Positions 54,490 through 62,322 of a stretch of 64,000 bases of DNA are shown here, in pieces (position 1 is the stretch's first letter; every line of letters begins with the position of its first letter). The stretch is from Chryseolinea serpens (GTDB lineage: Bacteria; Bacteroidota; Bacteroidia; Cytophagales; Cyclobacteriaceae), in NCBI RefSeq assembly GCF_900129725.1, contig NZ_FQWQ01000006.1, forward strand, positions 538,151 to 602,150. Reading direction: 5' to 3'. The position numbers and the translations under genes are program-made. The notes below the pieces were generated by a model. It was not told the DNA's origin and did not search any database. It saw only the letters and a list, made by a program, of their open reading frames with translations.

Positions 54490-55632
54490 CTAGGCATGGC
54501 GCGTGATCAGCGTCAGCAGCTCGCGATCCAGTTTCTGACCATGCCAGTCTTCATAGACCACATCGGCGCGGTTGGAGTTGAGCACGCCGAAGTCGCCGCT
54601 AAATTCCCAAAGCGCAAAACCGATCTTGTGTTGGTTGAGGATGTCGAGCACATCGCCGAACCAGGCCAGGAAAACTTTGTGGGGTGTTTTGTTCCAGCAG
54701 CCACACTCGCCGCAGTGGACACCAATTCCTTTTTGTACCAGCTCGCCCCAGGGCTTGTAATAATCTTCCAGCATCTGGCGGCTTAAATATTTGTCGCCCA
54801 CCTGGCCGGGCCATTTGGGTTCGGGCAAGTGCTCGGGATCTTTGTTGGCCCAGGGTGCTTTATAATGCGAGATGATTCCCGGCATATAGCCACGGCAACT
54901 TTGCGAAATGTTCAGGTCCAACAATTCAGAAATAACATTGTTGCCCACCTGGTTGCCATCGGCCAGCACAATGCGCGCGGGATTTTCTTTGTGGATCACA
55001 TCCAGGGCGCCCTTGGCCACCTTGCGATATAACTCGCCCGGAACAGCACTCGACTTCGAGAGCTGGTCGTTCATGTCTTCGCGCATGGCCGGTTCGTTCA
55101 ACAGATCGAAGCTGATCTTTTCTTTGCTGATGCTTTTGTAGCGCTTCGCCCAGAAACTCCAGTGATAATAGAAAGCGTCTTGCGCGGCCTGATCTTTCCA
55201 GAGATTGAAGGGTTCATGAAAACCCGCATTGATGCAATACCCCGGCGCGCGATGCAGATTCAGGCTCACATGGATGTTGAACTTGTGAGCCATCTCCACC
55301 AGTGCATCTATTTTTTCCACCGCCTTCAGATTGATCTTGTAGGTGTCTTCGGCGGTGATGTCTTTTGTTCGATCGATGTCGAGGTAATATGGATAAGCAA
55401 TGGGAATCCTTACGAAATCAAATCCCCAGTCGCGCATCCATTCAAAATGATCGGCGCTCGTGCCGCCGCGGGAGTGCTCGGGGTTTGGGGAAAAGAAATC
55501 CAGTAGATTAAAACCGCGCCATTGCGGAAGTTTGTTTTTCGTTTGGAATGCCGTGGCCCACGCCTGCGACCCGGCCAGACCAAGGGCGGCTGTGGTCATG
55601 GCGGATTGTGTGATGAATGTTCTTCGTTTCAT
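54490..55632 (-). CDS. Tat-exported glycoside hydrolase family 5 (endoglucanase-like)
   Basis: A 380-aa exported hydrolase. It starts at the ATG at 55632 (an upstream ATG adds 18 residues ahead of the signal). The N-terminus KRRTFITQSAMTTAALGLAG is a Tat-type signal. The catalytic acid/base Glu180 is in FDLLNEPA and the nucleophile Glu309 in HCGECGCW, with HVSLNLHRAPGY and RIPIAYPYY as conserved GH5 blocks. Substrate is likely a beta-glucan or mannan, not decidable here. The GH15-trehalose operon is upstream on the same strand, 143 bp away. Confidence 0.87.
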   Translation of the reverse strand: MKRRTFITQSAMTTAALGLAGSQAWATAFQTKNKLPQWRGFNLLDFFSPNPEHSRGGTSADHFEWMRDWGFDFVRIPIAYPYYLDIDRTKDITAEDTYKINLKAVEKIDALVEMAHKFNIHVSLNLHRAPGYCINAGFHEPFNLWKDQAAQDAFYYHWSFWAKRYKSISKEKISFDLLNEPAMREDMNDQLSKSSAVPGELYRKVAKGALDVIHKENPARIVLADGNQVGNNVISELLDLNISQSCRGYMPGIISHYKAPWANKDPEHLPEPKWPGQVGDKYLSRQMLEDYYKPWGELVQKGIGVHCGECGCWNKTPHKVFLAWFGDVLDILNQHKIGFALWEFSGDFGVLNSNRADVVYEDWHGQKLDRELLTLITRHA

Positions 55633-55775
55633 AAGGTTGGGGGAGTTGCTAGAACAAGATAGGCATAAGGCATAGCGTCGTCGCACCGCTGATATAAAAA
55701 TTTTTCCAACGATGTCGAGGTTTCGACAAGCCTGAAATAAACAGCGCTACCAATCGAGGTGGTAAGCGGGCGTTG

Positions 55776-57554
55776 CTAGAATTTAAAGCTCGGCAAGTCT
55801 AGTTTTTTTGAGATCCGAAAGACCGCGTTGATCAATCCCACATGACTGTAGGTTTGCGGATAGTTGCCCCACTGCGATCCGTCCAGACCCACGTCTTCGC
55901 TGAAGATGCCGAGGTGATTGGCATACGGCAAAATGCCATTCAAAGTCTTGATGGCATCGTCTACACGACCGACGCACGCCAGCGCGTCGACATACCAGAA
56001 CGCGCACACCAGAAACGTGGCCTCTGGCTTGCCAAAATCATCCTGGTGGACGTAGCGGTAAAAAAGTCCCTGGTCGGTGCGCAGCAGACCCTCCAGGGCC
56101 TTCAAATGTTGTTGTGCTTTAGGCGATGCGGGATCGAGATAGTTCATGGTGATGAGCTTGAGCGTGCTGGCGTCCAGGTGTTCCGAGCCCAGCGCCTGGC
56201 GGTAGACACCGGCGGCGGGGTCGTAGCATTTTTCAATACGCTCCACGCTCATTTTCAGTAGCCGCGAGGCGCGTTGCACCAACTCATTGTCCTTCATCAG
56301 CGTACCGATCTTGAGCGCGGCATGGCATCCCGCCCAATGAAAAAGCAGTGTGTAGGTATGGATCTGTTTCACATTCCGGAATTCCCACAAGCCTGCATCT
56401 GGTTCGTCGAGCGTGACTTCGATCCAATGCAGCAAGCGCGTGACCAGTGGTTTATATAAGCGCTTTTTGGAAAAACTCAGGCGCTTGTCGGTAAAGAGCG
56501 GCAACAATCCCACGAGCACCTGGCCATAGACATCGTTCTGAATTTGTTCATAGGCTTTGTTGCCCACGCGCACCGGCTGGTTGCCCAGGTAGCCTTGCAA
56601 CGGAAGATGGATCTCTTCAATATCTTTTTGCCCGGTGATGGTATACAAGGGCTGCATGCGATCGCCATCGCGCATTAAAATATTCTGAATGTATTCAAAA
56701 TAACTCTCCAACTCATCGAAGTGACCCATTTCGTTGAAGGCCTTCAAAGTGTAGTACGAATCGCGAAACCAGCAATAGCGATAGTCCCAGGTGCGTGCGC
56801 TGCCATGGTGCTCGGGCAAGCTCGTGGTGCCGGAGGCGATGATGCCACCCGTGTCTTCATATTGATGCAACTTGAGCACGAGTGCCGAACGGATCACACT
56901 GTCCTGGTACATGTCGGGCACATAGGTGCTCTTGATCCAGGTTTGCCAATGGCGCACGGTCTTGTTGATGAAATCTTCCGCCGTCGCTTTGAGCGGGGCT
57001 TCCAACGGTTCCCCATAGGTGAAAACCAGGTAACGGTTCTGGTCCAGAACGAAATCCTGTTCCTCCCGGATATAAGACAGCGACAAATCCGTGGTGAGCC
57101 GCGTCTGCATATCAAAATTGAGAAAGCGGATGTGATTGCTGCCCGTCACCACCTCCGGGATCATATTGCCATAGTCGCCCACCGGCGCGCATTTCACTTT
57201 GATGACCGGGTTGCCCTCGATCAATTCCAGTTTTCGGATCAACATCAACGGCTTGAAGAAGCGCTCGAACTGAAAAAATCGCGGCGCACAATCGATCACC
57301 CTGAACTTGCCCTGGGCGCATTCAAATTCCGTACACAACACATTGGTGCTGTCGATGTAATACTGGCGGCTCGTGAATTCGCCCTGGGGAACAATGGAAA
57401 ATTCGCCTCCCCGTTTCTCGTCCAGCAACGATCCAAACAGGAAAGAGCTGTCGAAGCGGGGCAGGCACATCCATTTCACATAAGCATGCGTGTCGATGTA
57501 GGCGATATAGGAACAGTTTCCTACCAGGCCCATGTTATAGCGATGAATACCCAT
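55776..57554 (-). CDS. glycoside hydrolase family 15 (glucoamylase or trehalase)
   Basis: A 592-aa cytoplasmic protein (no signal peptide) of the GH15 (alpha/alpha)6 fold with an N-terminal beta-sandwich (MGIHRYNMGLVGNCSYIAYIDT). Conserved blocks include ARTWDYRYCWFRDSYYT, QNDVYGQVLVGLLPL and SQWGNYPQTYSHVGLINA, where the acidic catalytic residues of the family lie in flanking segments. GH15 includes bacterial trehalases. Its position 3 bp after the trehalose synthesis gene favours a trehalase or related alpha-glucosidase role, which is an inference. Confidence 0.9.
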   Translation of the reverse strand: MGIHRYNMGLVGNCSYIAYIDTHAYVKWMCLPRFDSSFLFGSLLDEKRGGEFSIVPQGEFTSRQYYIDSTNVLCTEFECAQGKFRVIDCAPRFFQFERFFKPLMLIRKLELIEGNPVIKVKCAPVGDYGNMIPEVVTGSNHIRFLNFDMQTRLTTDLSLSYIREEQDFVLDQNRYLVFTYGEPLEAPLKATAEDFINKTVRHWQTWIKSTYVPDMYQDSVIRSALVLKLHQYEDTGGIIASGTTSLPEHHGSARTWDYRYCWFRDSYYTLKAFNEMGHFDELESYFEYIQNILMRDGDRMQPLYTITGQKDIEEIHLPLQGYLGNQPVRVGNKAYEQIQNDVYGQVLVGLLPLFTDKRLSFSKKRLYKPLVTRLLHWIEVTLDEPDAGLWEFRNVKQIHTYTLLFHWAGCHAALKIGTLMKDNELVQRASRLLKMSVERIEKCYDPAAGVYRQALGSEHLDASTLKLITMNYLDPASPKAQQHLKALEGLLRTDQGLFYRYVHQDDFGKPEATFLVCAFWYVDALACVGRVDDAIKTLNGILPYANHLGIFSEDVGLDGSQWGNYPQTYSHVGLINAVFRISKKLDLPSFKF

Positions 57555-57557
57555 ACG

Positions 57558-59771
57558 TTAATCAACCAGTTGATGAAGCAGACCGAGAACTTCCTTTTGT
57601 GACGGCACCGTGTATTGTGCCTGCGTGTGACCCGGCCCCACCTTGATCGTGATCCCCTTGTCGGCAAGCGCCTTGAACATGTCTTCGTCCGTTTTATCGT
57701 CGCCGATCGCCAGCACAAAATCGGAGGGGTTTTCCTGGATCAGGTTGCGGGCCGCTACGCCCTTGTCCACGCCGGCCACGCGCACTTCAATCACTTTGTT
57801 GCCGTCGATCACCTGCAGTTGCGCATTGCGCACCAAATGATATAAGTTGTCCAGCAACTCACGCGAACGCACAAATCCCAACTCGGCATCCACGTTGCGA
57901 TAGTGCCACGCCAGTGTGTGATCTTTTTCTTCCACAAACGAACCGAGACTGCGCTGCGTGAACAGGTCGAGCATCGGACGGATCAGCGGCTTCCACGATT
58001 GATCGGCAGACTGCTCGTTCCACGTTCCTTCCGGGTGGCGTATAGCGGCGCCGTGTTCTGCCACAAGATTTATCGGTAGATTTCGAAACCAACCCTCCAG
58101 CAACGGATACGCCCGGCCGCTAATGATCGTGACCTGCGTGCGATCGTCGGCCGAAAGCCGGGCCAGCAATTGCAACAGGCTCTTATCGGGCACGGCTTCC
58201 CTCGGATGTTTCGCGAAGGGAACAAGCGTGCCATCGTAGTCGAGAAAAAGATGACGGCTGTTGGCGGCCTTGAATGCCGTGGCAATGGAAGTGCGTGCGG
58301 CGCGGTTCACATATTTGGTCTCCTGCTCTTTTTGCAGCTCTTTCACCTCCTGGAGCTGCTTCAGGAAATCGTTCACCCAATGAATGACGGTGTACTCCTG
58401 CAGACGTTGCTGAAGGATGGCCATGTTTTGTTTTTGAGTTTCCTCTGGTTGGGTAAGGGCTGTAAAGATGGCCTGGGCCATTTCTTCTTTGTCTACCGGA
58501 TTCACGAGGATGGCCTCTCCCAATTCACTGGCTGCACCTGCGAGCTCGCTGAGAATAAGCGTGCCACGACCATCGCGCTGGCTGGCCACATATTCCTTGG
58601 CTACGAGATTCATACCATCGCGCAACGGCGTGATCAACCCGATGTCGGCCGACTGATACAGGGCCGACAATTCAGCAAACGATAAATGACTATAGCGATA
58701 AATGATCGGCTGCCACGTCAGGGTGGAGTATTTGCCATTGATGCGGCCCACCTGCTCTTCGATGAGCTTGCGCCGTTGATTGTATTTGGAGATGATCTGC
58801 CGCGAAGGCACGACCACCATGATAAACACCACCTTTTCGCGCCACGTGCCATGTTGTTCCAGGAATCGCTCAAAGCCCGCCAGCCGGTGTGTAACACCCT
58901 TGGTATAGTCCAGCCGGTCGACCGAAAAAATAATTTTTCGCGAGCCGAAGTTCTTGAGGACAACTTCCTTTTGCTGTTTTACAGGGAGCTGGTCCGAAGC
59001 ATGATTGAATTTTTCATAGTCGATGCCCAAGGGAAAAAGATCGGCCTTCACGATGCGGTCATTCACGTAGATGGCGCGATAATAGTGATCCAACCCCGCC
59101 ACCATGCGCACCGTTTTCAAAAAGTGCTGTACATATTCCTGTGTATGAAAACCCAGGAGATCGGCACCGAGCAAGCCGTGAATGATTTTTTCTTTCCACG
59201 ACCGGTGCATCAGGCGGAAGATCTCGAAGTTGGGGAACGGAATGTGCAGAAAGAATCCGATGGTGGCGTCGGGCATCATTTTGCGGATCATGCAAGGGAG
59301 CAGCATCAGCTGGTAGTCGTGGATCCACAACAGATCGCCTGGTTTTAAGAAAGCGATCAGCTTGTCGGCAAAGCGTTGGTTCACTTCTTCATAGGCGCGA
59401 AACGTGTCGTCGTCGAATTCGACAAAGGAGGGGAAGTAATGAAATAGTGGCCAGAGCGTGGCGTTGCAGAAGCCGTTGTAGAAACGGTTGTATAATTTTG
59501 TGTCGAGAAAGAGCGGCTCTACTTCAAAATCCTGGGGACGTCTTTTTTTATCGTGCTTAAAACCTTCCCATCGCTTTTCCGGAAAGTCGGCTGAGCCAAT
59601 CCACCATTTTTCATCGAACGCGTGGGAGCTCTCTCGTTCAAAGTAACTTTTCAGGGCACTCACCAGCCCTCCGTCGCTCTCCTTCAGCGTGATCCTCTTG
59701 TTTTTCTCCAACAGTTGAAACGGCAGCCGGTTCGACACCAGAACAAGCCTCCGGTTTTTCTTTTCTTCCAT
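57558..59771 (-). CDS. otsAB: bifunctional trehalose-6-phosphate synthase/phosphatase (OtsA-OtsB fusion)
   Basis: Makes trehalose from UDP-glucose and glucose-6-phosphate in one protein of 737 aa. The N-terminal GT20 domain (about 1-475) starts RRLVLVSNRLPFQL and has the glucose-phosphate/UDP sites ESDGGLVSAL and DRLDYTKGVTHRL. The C-terminal HAD phosphatase domain has FLDYDGTLVP (about 505, the DxDGT nucleophile), TIISGRAYPLL and IGDDKTDEDMF. The fusion order is usual in Bacteroidetes and plants. It is upstream of GH15 with a 3-bp gap; the pair may govern osmo- or desiccation tolerance. Confidence 0.95.
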   Translation of the reverse strand: MEEKKNRRLVLVSNRLPFQLLEKNKRITLKESDGGLVSALKSYFERESSHAFDEKWWIGSADFPEKRWEGFKHDKKRRPQDFEVEPLFLDTKLYNRFYNGFCNATLWPLFHYFPSFVEFDDDTFRAYEEVNQRFADKLIAFLKPGDLLWIHDYQLMLLPCMIRKMMPDATIGFFLHIPFPNFEIFRLMHRSWKEKIIHGLLGADLLGFHTQEYVQHFLKTVRMVAGLDHYYRAIYVNDRIVKADLFPLGIDYEKFNHASDQLPVKQQKEVVLKNFGSRKIIFSVDRLDYTKGVTHRLAGFERFLEQHGTWREKVVFIMVVVPSRQIISKYNQRRKLIEEQVGRINGKYSTLTWQPIIYRYSHLSFAELSALYQSADIGLITPLRDGMNLVAKEYVASQRDGRGTLILSELAGAASELGEAILVNPVDKEEMAQAIFTALTQPEETQKQNMAILQQRLQEYTVIHWVNDFLKQLQEVKELQKEQETKYVNRAARTSIATAFKAANSRHLFLDYDGTLVPFAKHPREAVPDKSLLQLLARLSADDRTQVTIISGRAYPLLEGWFRNLPINLVAEHGAAIRHPEGTWNEQSADQSWKPLIRPMLDLFTQRSLGSFVEEKDHTLAWHYRNVDAELGFVRSRELLDNLYHLVRNAQLQVIDGNKVIEVRVAGVDKGVAARNLIQENPSDFVLAIGDDKTDEDMFKALADKGITIKVGPGHTQAQYTVPSQKEVLGLLHQLVD

Positions 59772-60239
59772 ATCCCGGGGTTAAGGGTAAAACAGGGTTC
59801 GAGACAAATGGAAAGCATGCAACAACCGTCCCAAAGCGTGGCTGAACAGGGTTTTTTCCACAGAGGTGCCTTTCGATCAGCAGAAATCGAATTCCGAAGC
59901 CTTTATAAGGCTATGAGCGATTCGAAAAAAATAGACGTCTCACGGGAAGGGGAGTTCGTTGATGGCGCGCTGCCGATGAAACTGTGGTAAAGATTCCACA
60001 CATAGTTGACTAGCAAAATATATTCCGATAGGGATGGGATATTAGCCCGGCATGAGACGATGCATTAAGTGGAGCAACTACGTGGTTAATCGAATATTTG
60101 AAAAGTAACAATCTTGGCGTAAATTGGAATACATGAGCCCACTCCAGCGGAAACTAATTTTGCTGGGTGGGCTCATTTTTTATTTGTCGGCCTGGATTGC
60201 AACTAATCATGATTTTATAGCCACTAAATATACCTCAAT
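59772..60239 (+). other. 468-bp spacer with a small ORF and an orphan terminator
   Basis: No clear gene. The plus-strand frame open over 59808-59990 (60 codons from ATG, MESMQQPSQS onward) is possible but has no recognisable family. From 59991 to 60130 there is only unassigned sequence, then the hairpin at 60133-60180. Together this could be a small RNA or small ORF transcript; evidence is thin. Confidence 0.25.
60133..60180 (+). terminator. orphan Rho-independent terminator
   Basis: ATGAGCCCACtCCAGC pairs with GCTGGGTGGGCTCAT (one bulged T), loop of 13 nt, followed by TTTTTATTTG. It is strong, but no annotated plus-strand gene lies upstream within 7 kb. Confidence 0.75.
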
Positions 60240-60788
60240 ATGAAAGCCAAGCTAACACTCCTGGGATTACTATTTTTCCTTTACCAAAATTGTTCGGGAC
60301 AACAGGAAGACGACGTAACCTGCGGAAACTTAAAATCAGTGGTCTCTTTTCTTTCGAAATGGAGCCGCAAAGATACTGTTGTAAGTTATCCCCTACTCAG
60401 TCAAAGAGAAAGAGCAAAATTGGGGCATCCGATGTTACTTGGAGATGAGAGGCGATTTTACAGCAGTGCTGCAAGCTTACCATTGGAAGCTGCCAGTGAA
60501 TTCGGCATAGACAATGACGGCCATTGCTCTTATACGGTCTATTTTGGATCCTACTCGAAGGACCAGATAGACGCCGAAGGAAAGAAGTTACGAGATCGGG
60601 TACTCTCATGTTTGAAGTCAACGGACTGGACGATTTTTGATGATAAGGAAACTTTAGACAAGACGCAGGCTTACCTATTCATGTCCTATAGCCGTGTAGA
60701 TATCCAAGTTGCCATCTCACGAACCTCGAGAAAAAATTCCGATCAATATTGGTTGGCCATGACAATGTTTCGATTTACTCCCTTGTGA
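60240..60788 (+). CDS. exported protein of unknown function
   Basis: A 182-aa protein with a signal peptide (MKAKLTLLGLLFFLYQ then NCSGQQ). The Cys in LYQNC does not make a canonical lipobox, so Sec export with cleavage near GQQ is more likely. The mature sequence (EDDVTCGNLKSVVSFLSKWS and so on) shows no recognised domain; it has three Cys. Its base composition looks more AT-rich than the core. It ends about 130 bp before the tRNA fragment and appears to lie just outside the mobile island. Confidence 0.6.
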   Translation: MKAKLTLLGLLFFLYQNCSGQQEDDVTCGNLKSVVSFLSKWSRKDTVVSYPLLSQRERAKLGHPMLLGDERRFYSSAASLPLEAASEFGIDNDGHCSYTVYFGSYSKDQIDAEGKKLRDRVLSCLKSTDWTIFDDKETLDKTQAYLFMSYSRVDIQVAISRTSRKNSDQYWLAMTMFRFTPL

Positions 60789-60876
60789 AGTCTGTGTTCT
60801 GGAGCTTTGAAATATTGCGGGTTGATTTTGGTGAAGGCGGACCCATATGAAAGAATCGCTAAAATCACATGCAAAT

Positions 60877-60910
60877 AAAAAAGCCACTTACAAATTGCTT
60901 TGTAAGTGGC
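60877..60910 (-). terminator. native terminator of the interrupted tRNA-Val gene
   Basis: GCCACTTACAAA/TTTGTAAGTGGC, a perfect 12-bp stem with 4-nt loop, followed by TTTTTT on the minus strand. It directly follows the tRNA 3' end and shows that this end is the original chromosomal side. Confidence 0.9.
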
Positions 60911-60918
60911 CGTATCCG

Positions 60919-60963
60919 TGGGAGCTGAGGGGTTCGAACCCCCGACCCTCTGCTTGTAAGGCA
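60919..60963 (-). pseudogene. 3' half of tRNA-Val(TAC), left attachment site of the island
   Basis: On the minus strand the sequence has a Val anticodon loop CTTACAA (anticodon TAC), the 3' anticodon stem GCAGA, variable GGGTC, a T arm GGGGG-TTCGAAC-CCCTC, and the 3' acceptor strand AGCTCCC plus discriminator A. CCA is not encoded. The 5' half (D arm, 5' acceptor) is missing. Identity with a tRNA stops after TGC before the loop, where island DNA begins. This is the classic scar of tRNA-targeted integration. Confidence 0.85.
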
Positions 60964-61036
60964 TAGTTTTTATGATTTCATGTGGTGTCATTTGTTTTAA
61001 TTTAGCCAAAATTCGCGATTTTTGACTCATTTTGAG

Positions 61037-61044
61037 TACCTTTG
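61037..61044 (+). promoter_or_regulatory. -7 box of the integrase-TIR operon
   Basis: TACCTTTG, a perfect TAnnTTTG match, 58 bp before the integrase GTG. A TTG is only 12 bp upstream instead of about 19, so the -33 element is poor. Confidence 0.5.
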
Positions 61045-61101
61045 AAAACACTTAAATCCAGTATTTGAGTGCAAATGAAGTGCAAATAAAACCCTTGTTT
61101 T

Positions 61102-62322
61102 GTGAATTCTAGCATAGTTCTTAGTCTCGATACCCGCCGCGAAAAAGCGGATAAAACTTATCCTATTATACTCCGATTAAGCCACAACGGCAAAACGACC
61201 GGCATTTCGACTGGATATTCCGTCCCCGAGACTTCCTGGGATGAGGAAAGCCGCCAGATTAAGAAAAGCTATAAGGGTTTGGAGAATGTCACTCGCATAA
61301 ACAACCTTCTAGTTAAAGAGCGGTCAAAGGCTCTGGATATTATAGCCCGGCTTCATGATAGGAACGAACTAGACTATTTATCCATTACGGAACTGAAAGG
61401 CCTGATCTCGGCCGATGGAAACAAAGAAACTTTTTTCCAATACACTGAAAAGCAAATCAAGGAGCTTATCAAGCTTAACCGGATTGGCAATGCCCGTAAT
61501 TATAGCAACATCTTGAGAGAGGTCAAAAAATTCCGTAATGAGGTGGACTTTCCTTTTCGCGAATTGAACTACACCTTCTTGAAGAAATTTGAAAGCTACT
61601 ATTTCGAAAAAGGACTTAGCGAAAATGGCTTGTCCGTCTATATGCGTGGAGTTCGCGCTATCCTGAACAAAGCAATTGCCGACAAACTTGTTGAAAAAGA
61701 AGCTTATCCTTTCGACCAATATACGATACCGAGCAAGCCAACAAAAAAACGTGCAATCAGCCTCAGTGCTATTCAAAAGATCGTTAAACTAAAACTCGCC
61801 CCAAAAACCAATCTCGCTGAATCAAGAAACATTTTTCTTATAAGCTTCTATATGATGGGCGCACCTTTTATTGATCTCGCATTTCTTAAAAAGGAGAACA
61901 TTGTAGATGGACGCATTCAATATCGCAGGCGAAAGACTGGAAAGTTTTTTGATATCAAGATTACAGAAAAGCTTAAACCTATTCTGAATCACTATATCAA
62001 AGGCAAAGAAAAAAATGAATACCTTTTACCAATTATCAAAAGAACTGAACTTGTCGATCAGTATAAAGATATTCAATGGGCGCAAAAGCGATACAATAAG
62101 CGCCTAAAGGACATCGCAGATAAAGCTGGTATTCAGGAAAAGCTAACTTCCTATGTCAGTCGCCATTCATTTGCGTCTTTGGCTAATAACATGGCCATAC
62201 CTGTGACAGCGATTAGCGAAATGCTTGGGCACCAAAAACTAAGTACCACTCAGGTTTACTTGGCTGGGCTTCAAAAAGATGCTATTGATAATTATAATGA
62301 ATCAATCTTAAAAGGACTCTAA
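61102..62322 (+). CDS. tyrosine recombinase/integrase of the Bacteroidetes mobile-element type
   Basis: Site-specific recombinase, 406 aa, probably the enzyme that inserted this island in tRNA-Val. An arm-DNA-binding domain (VLSLDTRREKADKTYPIILR, about 5-45) is followed by the SAM-like core-binding domain (about 110-205) and the catalytic domain. There Lys278 (YRRRKTGK), Arg354-His355 (YVSRHSFASL), His377 (MLGHQK) and the nucleophile Tyr386 (TTQVYLAGL) are found. The box I Arg seems replaced: FYMMGAPFIDL where related integrases have FYTRGMSFID. The start is GTG at 61102. Its stop TAA overlaps the ATG of the TIR gene by one base. Confidence 0.9.
   Translation: MNSSIVLSLDTRREKADKTYPIILRLSHNGKTTGISTGYSVPETSWDEESRQIKKSYKGLENVTRINNLLVKERSKALDIIARLHDRNELDYLSITELKGLISADGNKETFFQYTEKQIKELIKLNRIGNARNYSNILREVKKFRNEVDFPFRELNYTFLKKFESYYFEKGLSENGLSVYMRGVRAILNKAIADKLVEKEAYPFDQYTIPSKPTKKRAISLSAIQKIVKLKLAPKTNLAESRNIFLISFYMMGAPFIDLAFLKKENIVDGRIQYRRRKTGKFFDIKITEKLKPILNHYIKGKEKNEYLLPIIKRTELVDQYKDIQWAQKRYNKRLKDIADKAGIQEKLTSYVSRHSFASLANNMAIPVTAISEMLGHQKLSTTQVYLAGLQKDAIDNYNESILKGL

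Larger units (their letters stand above)
60870..61087. repeat. short direct repeats around the attachment site
   Basis: TGCAAATAAAA occurs at 60870-60880 and again at 61081-61091. GTGCAAAT occurs at 61069-61076 and 61080-61087, 11 bp (one helical turn) apart. They flank the tRNA fragment and precede the integrase gene, and could be arm-type integrase sites. The 313-bp gap 60789-61101 holds no other gene besides the tRNA fragment. Confidence 0.35.

Noticed and set aside
60919..60990. intact tRNA gene
   Set aside because: There is no D arm or 5' acceptor strand beyond the anticodon stem on the minus strand; only the 3' half is present.
60743..61051. 102-codon minus-strand frame running through the tRNA fragment
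   Set aside because: The translated GGSNPSAP string is the usual false peptide from tRNA sequence; it crosses the island border and a terminator.
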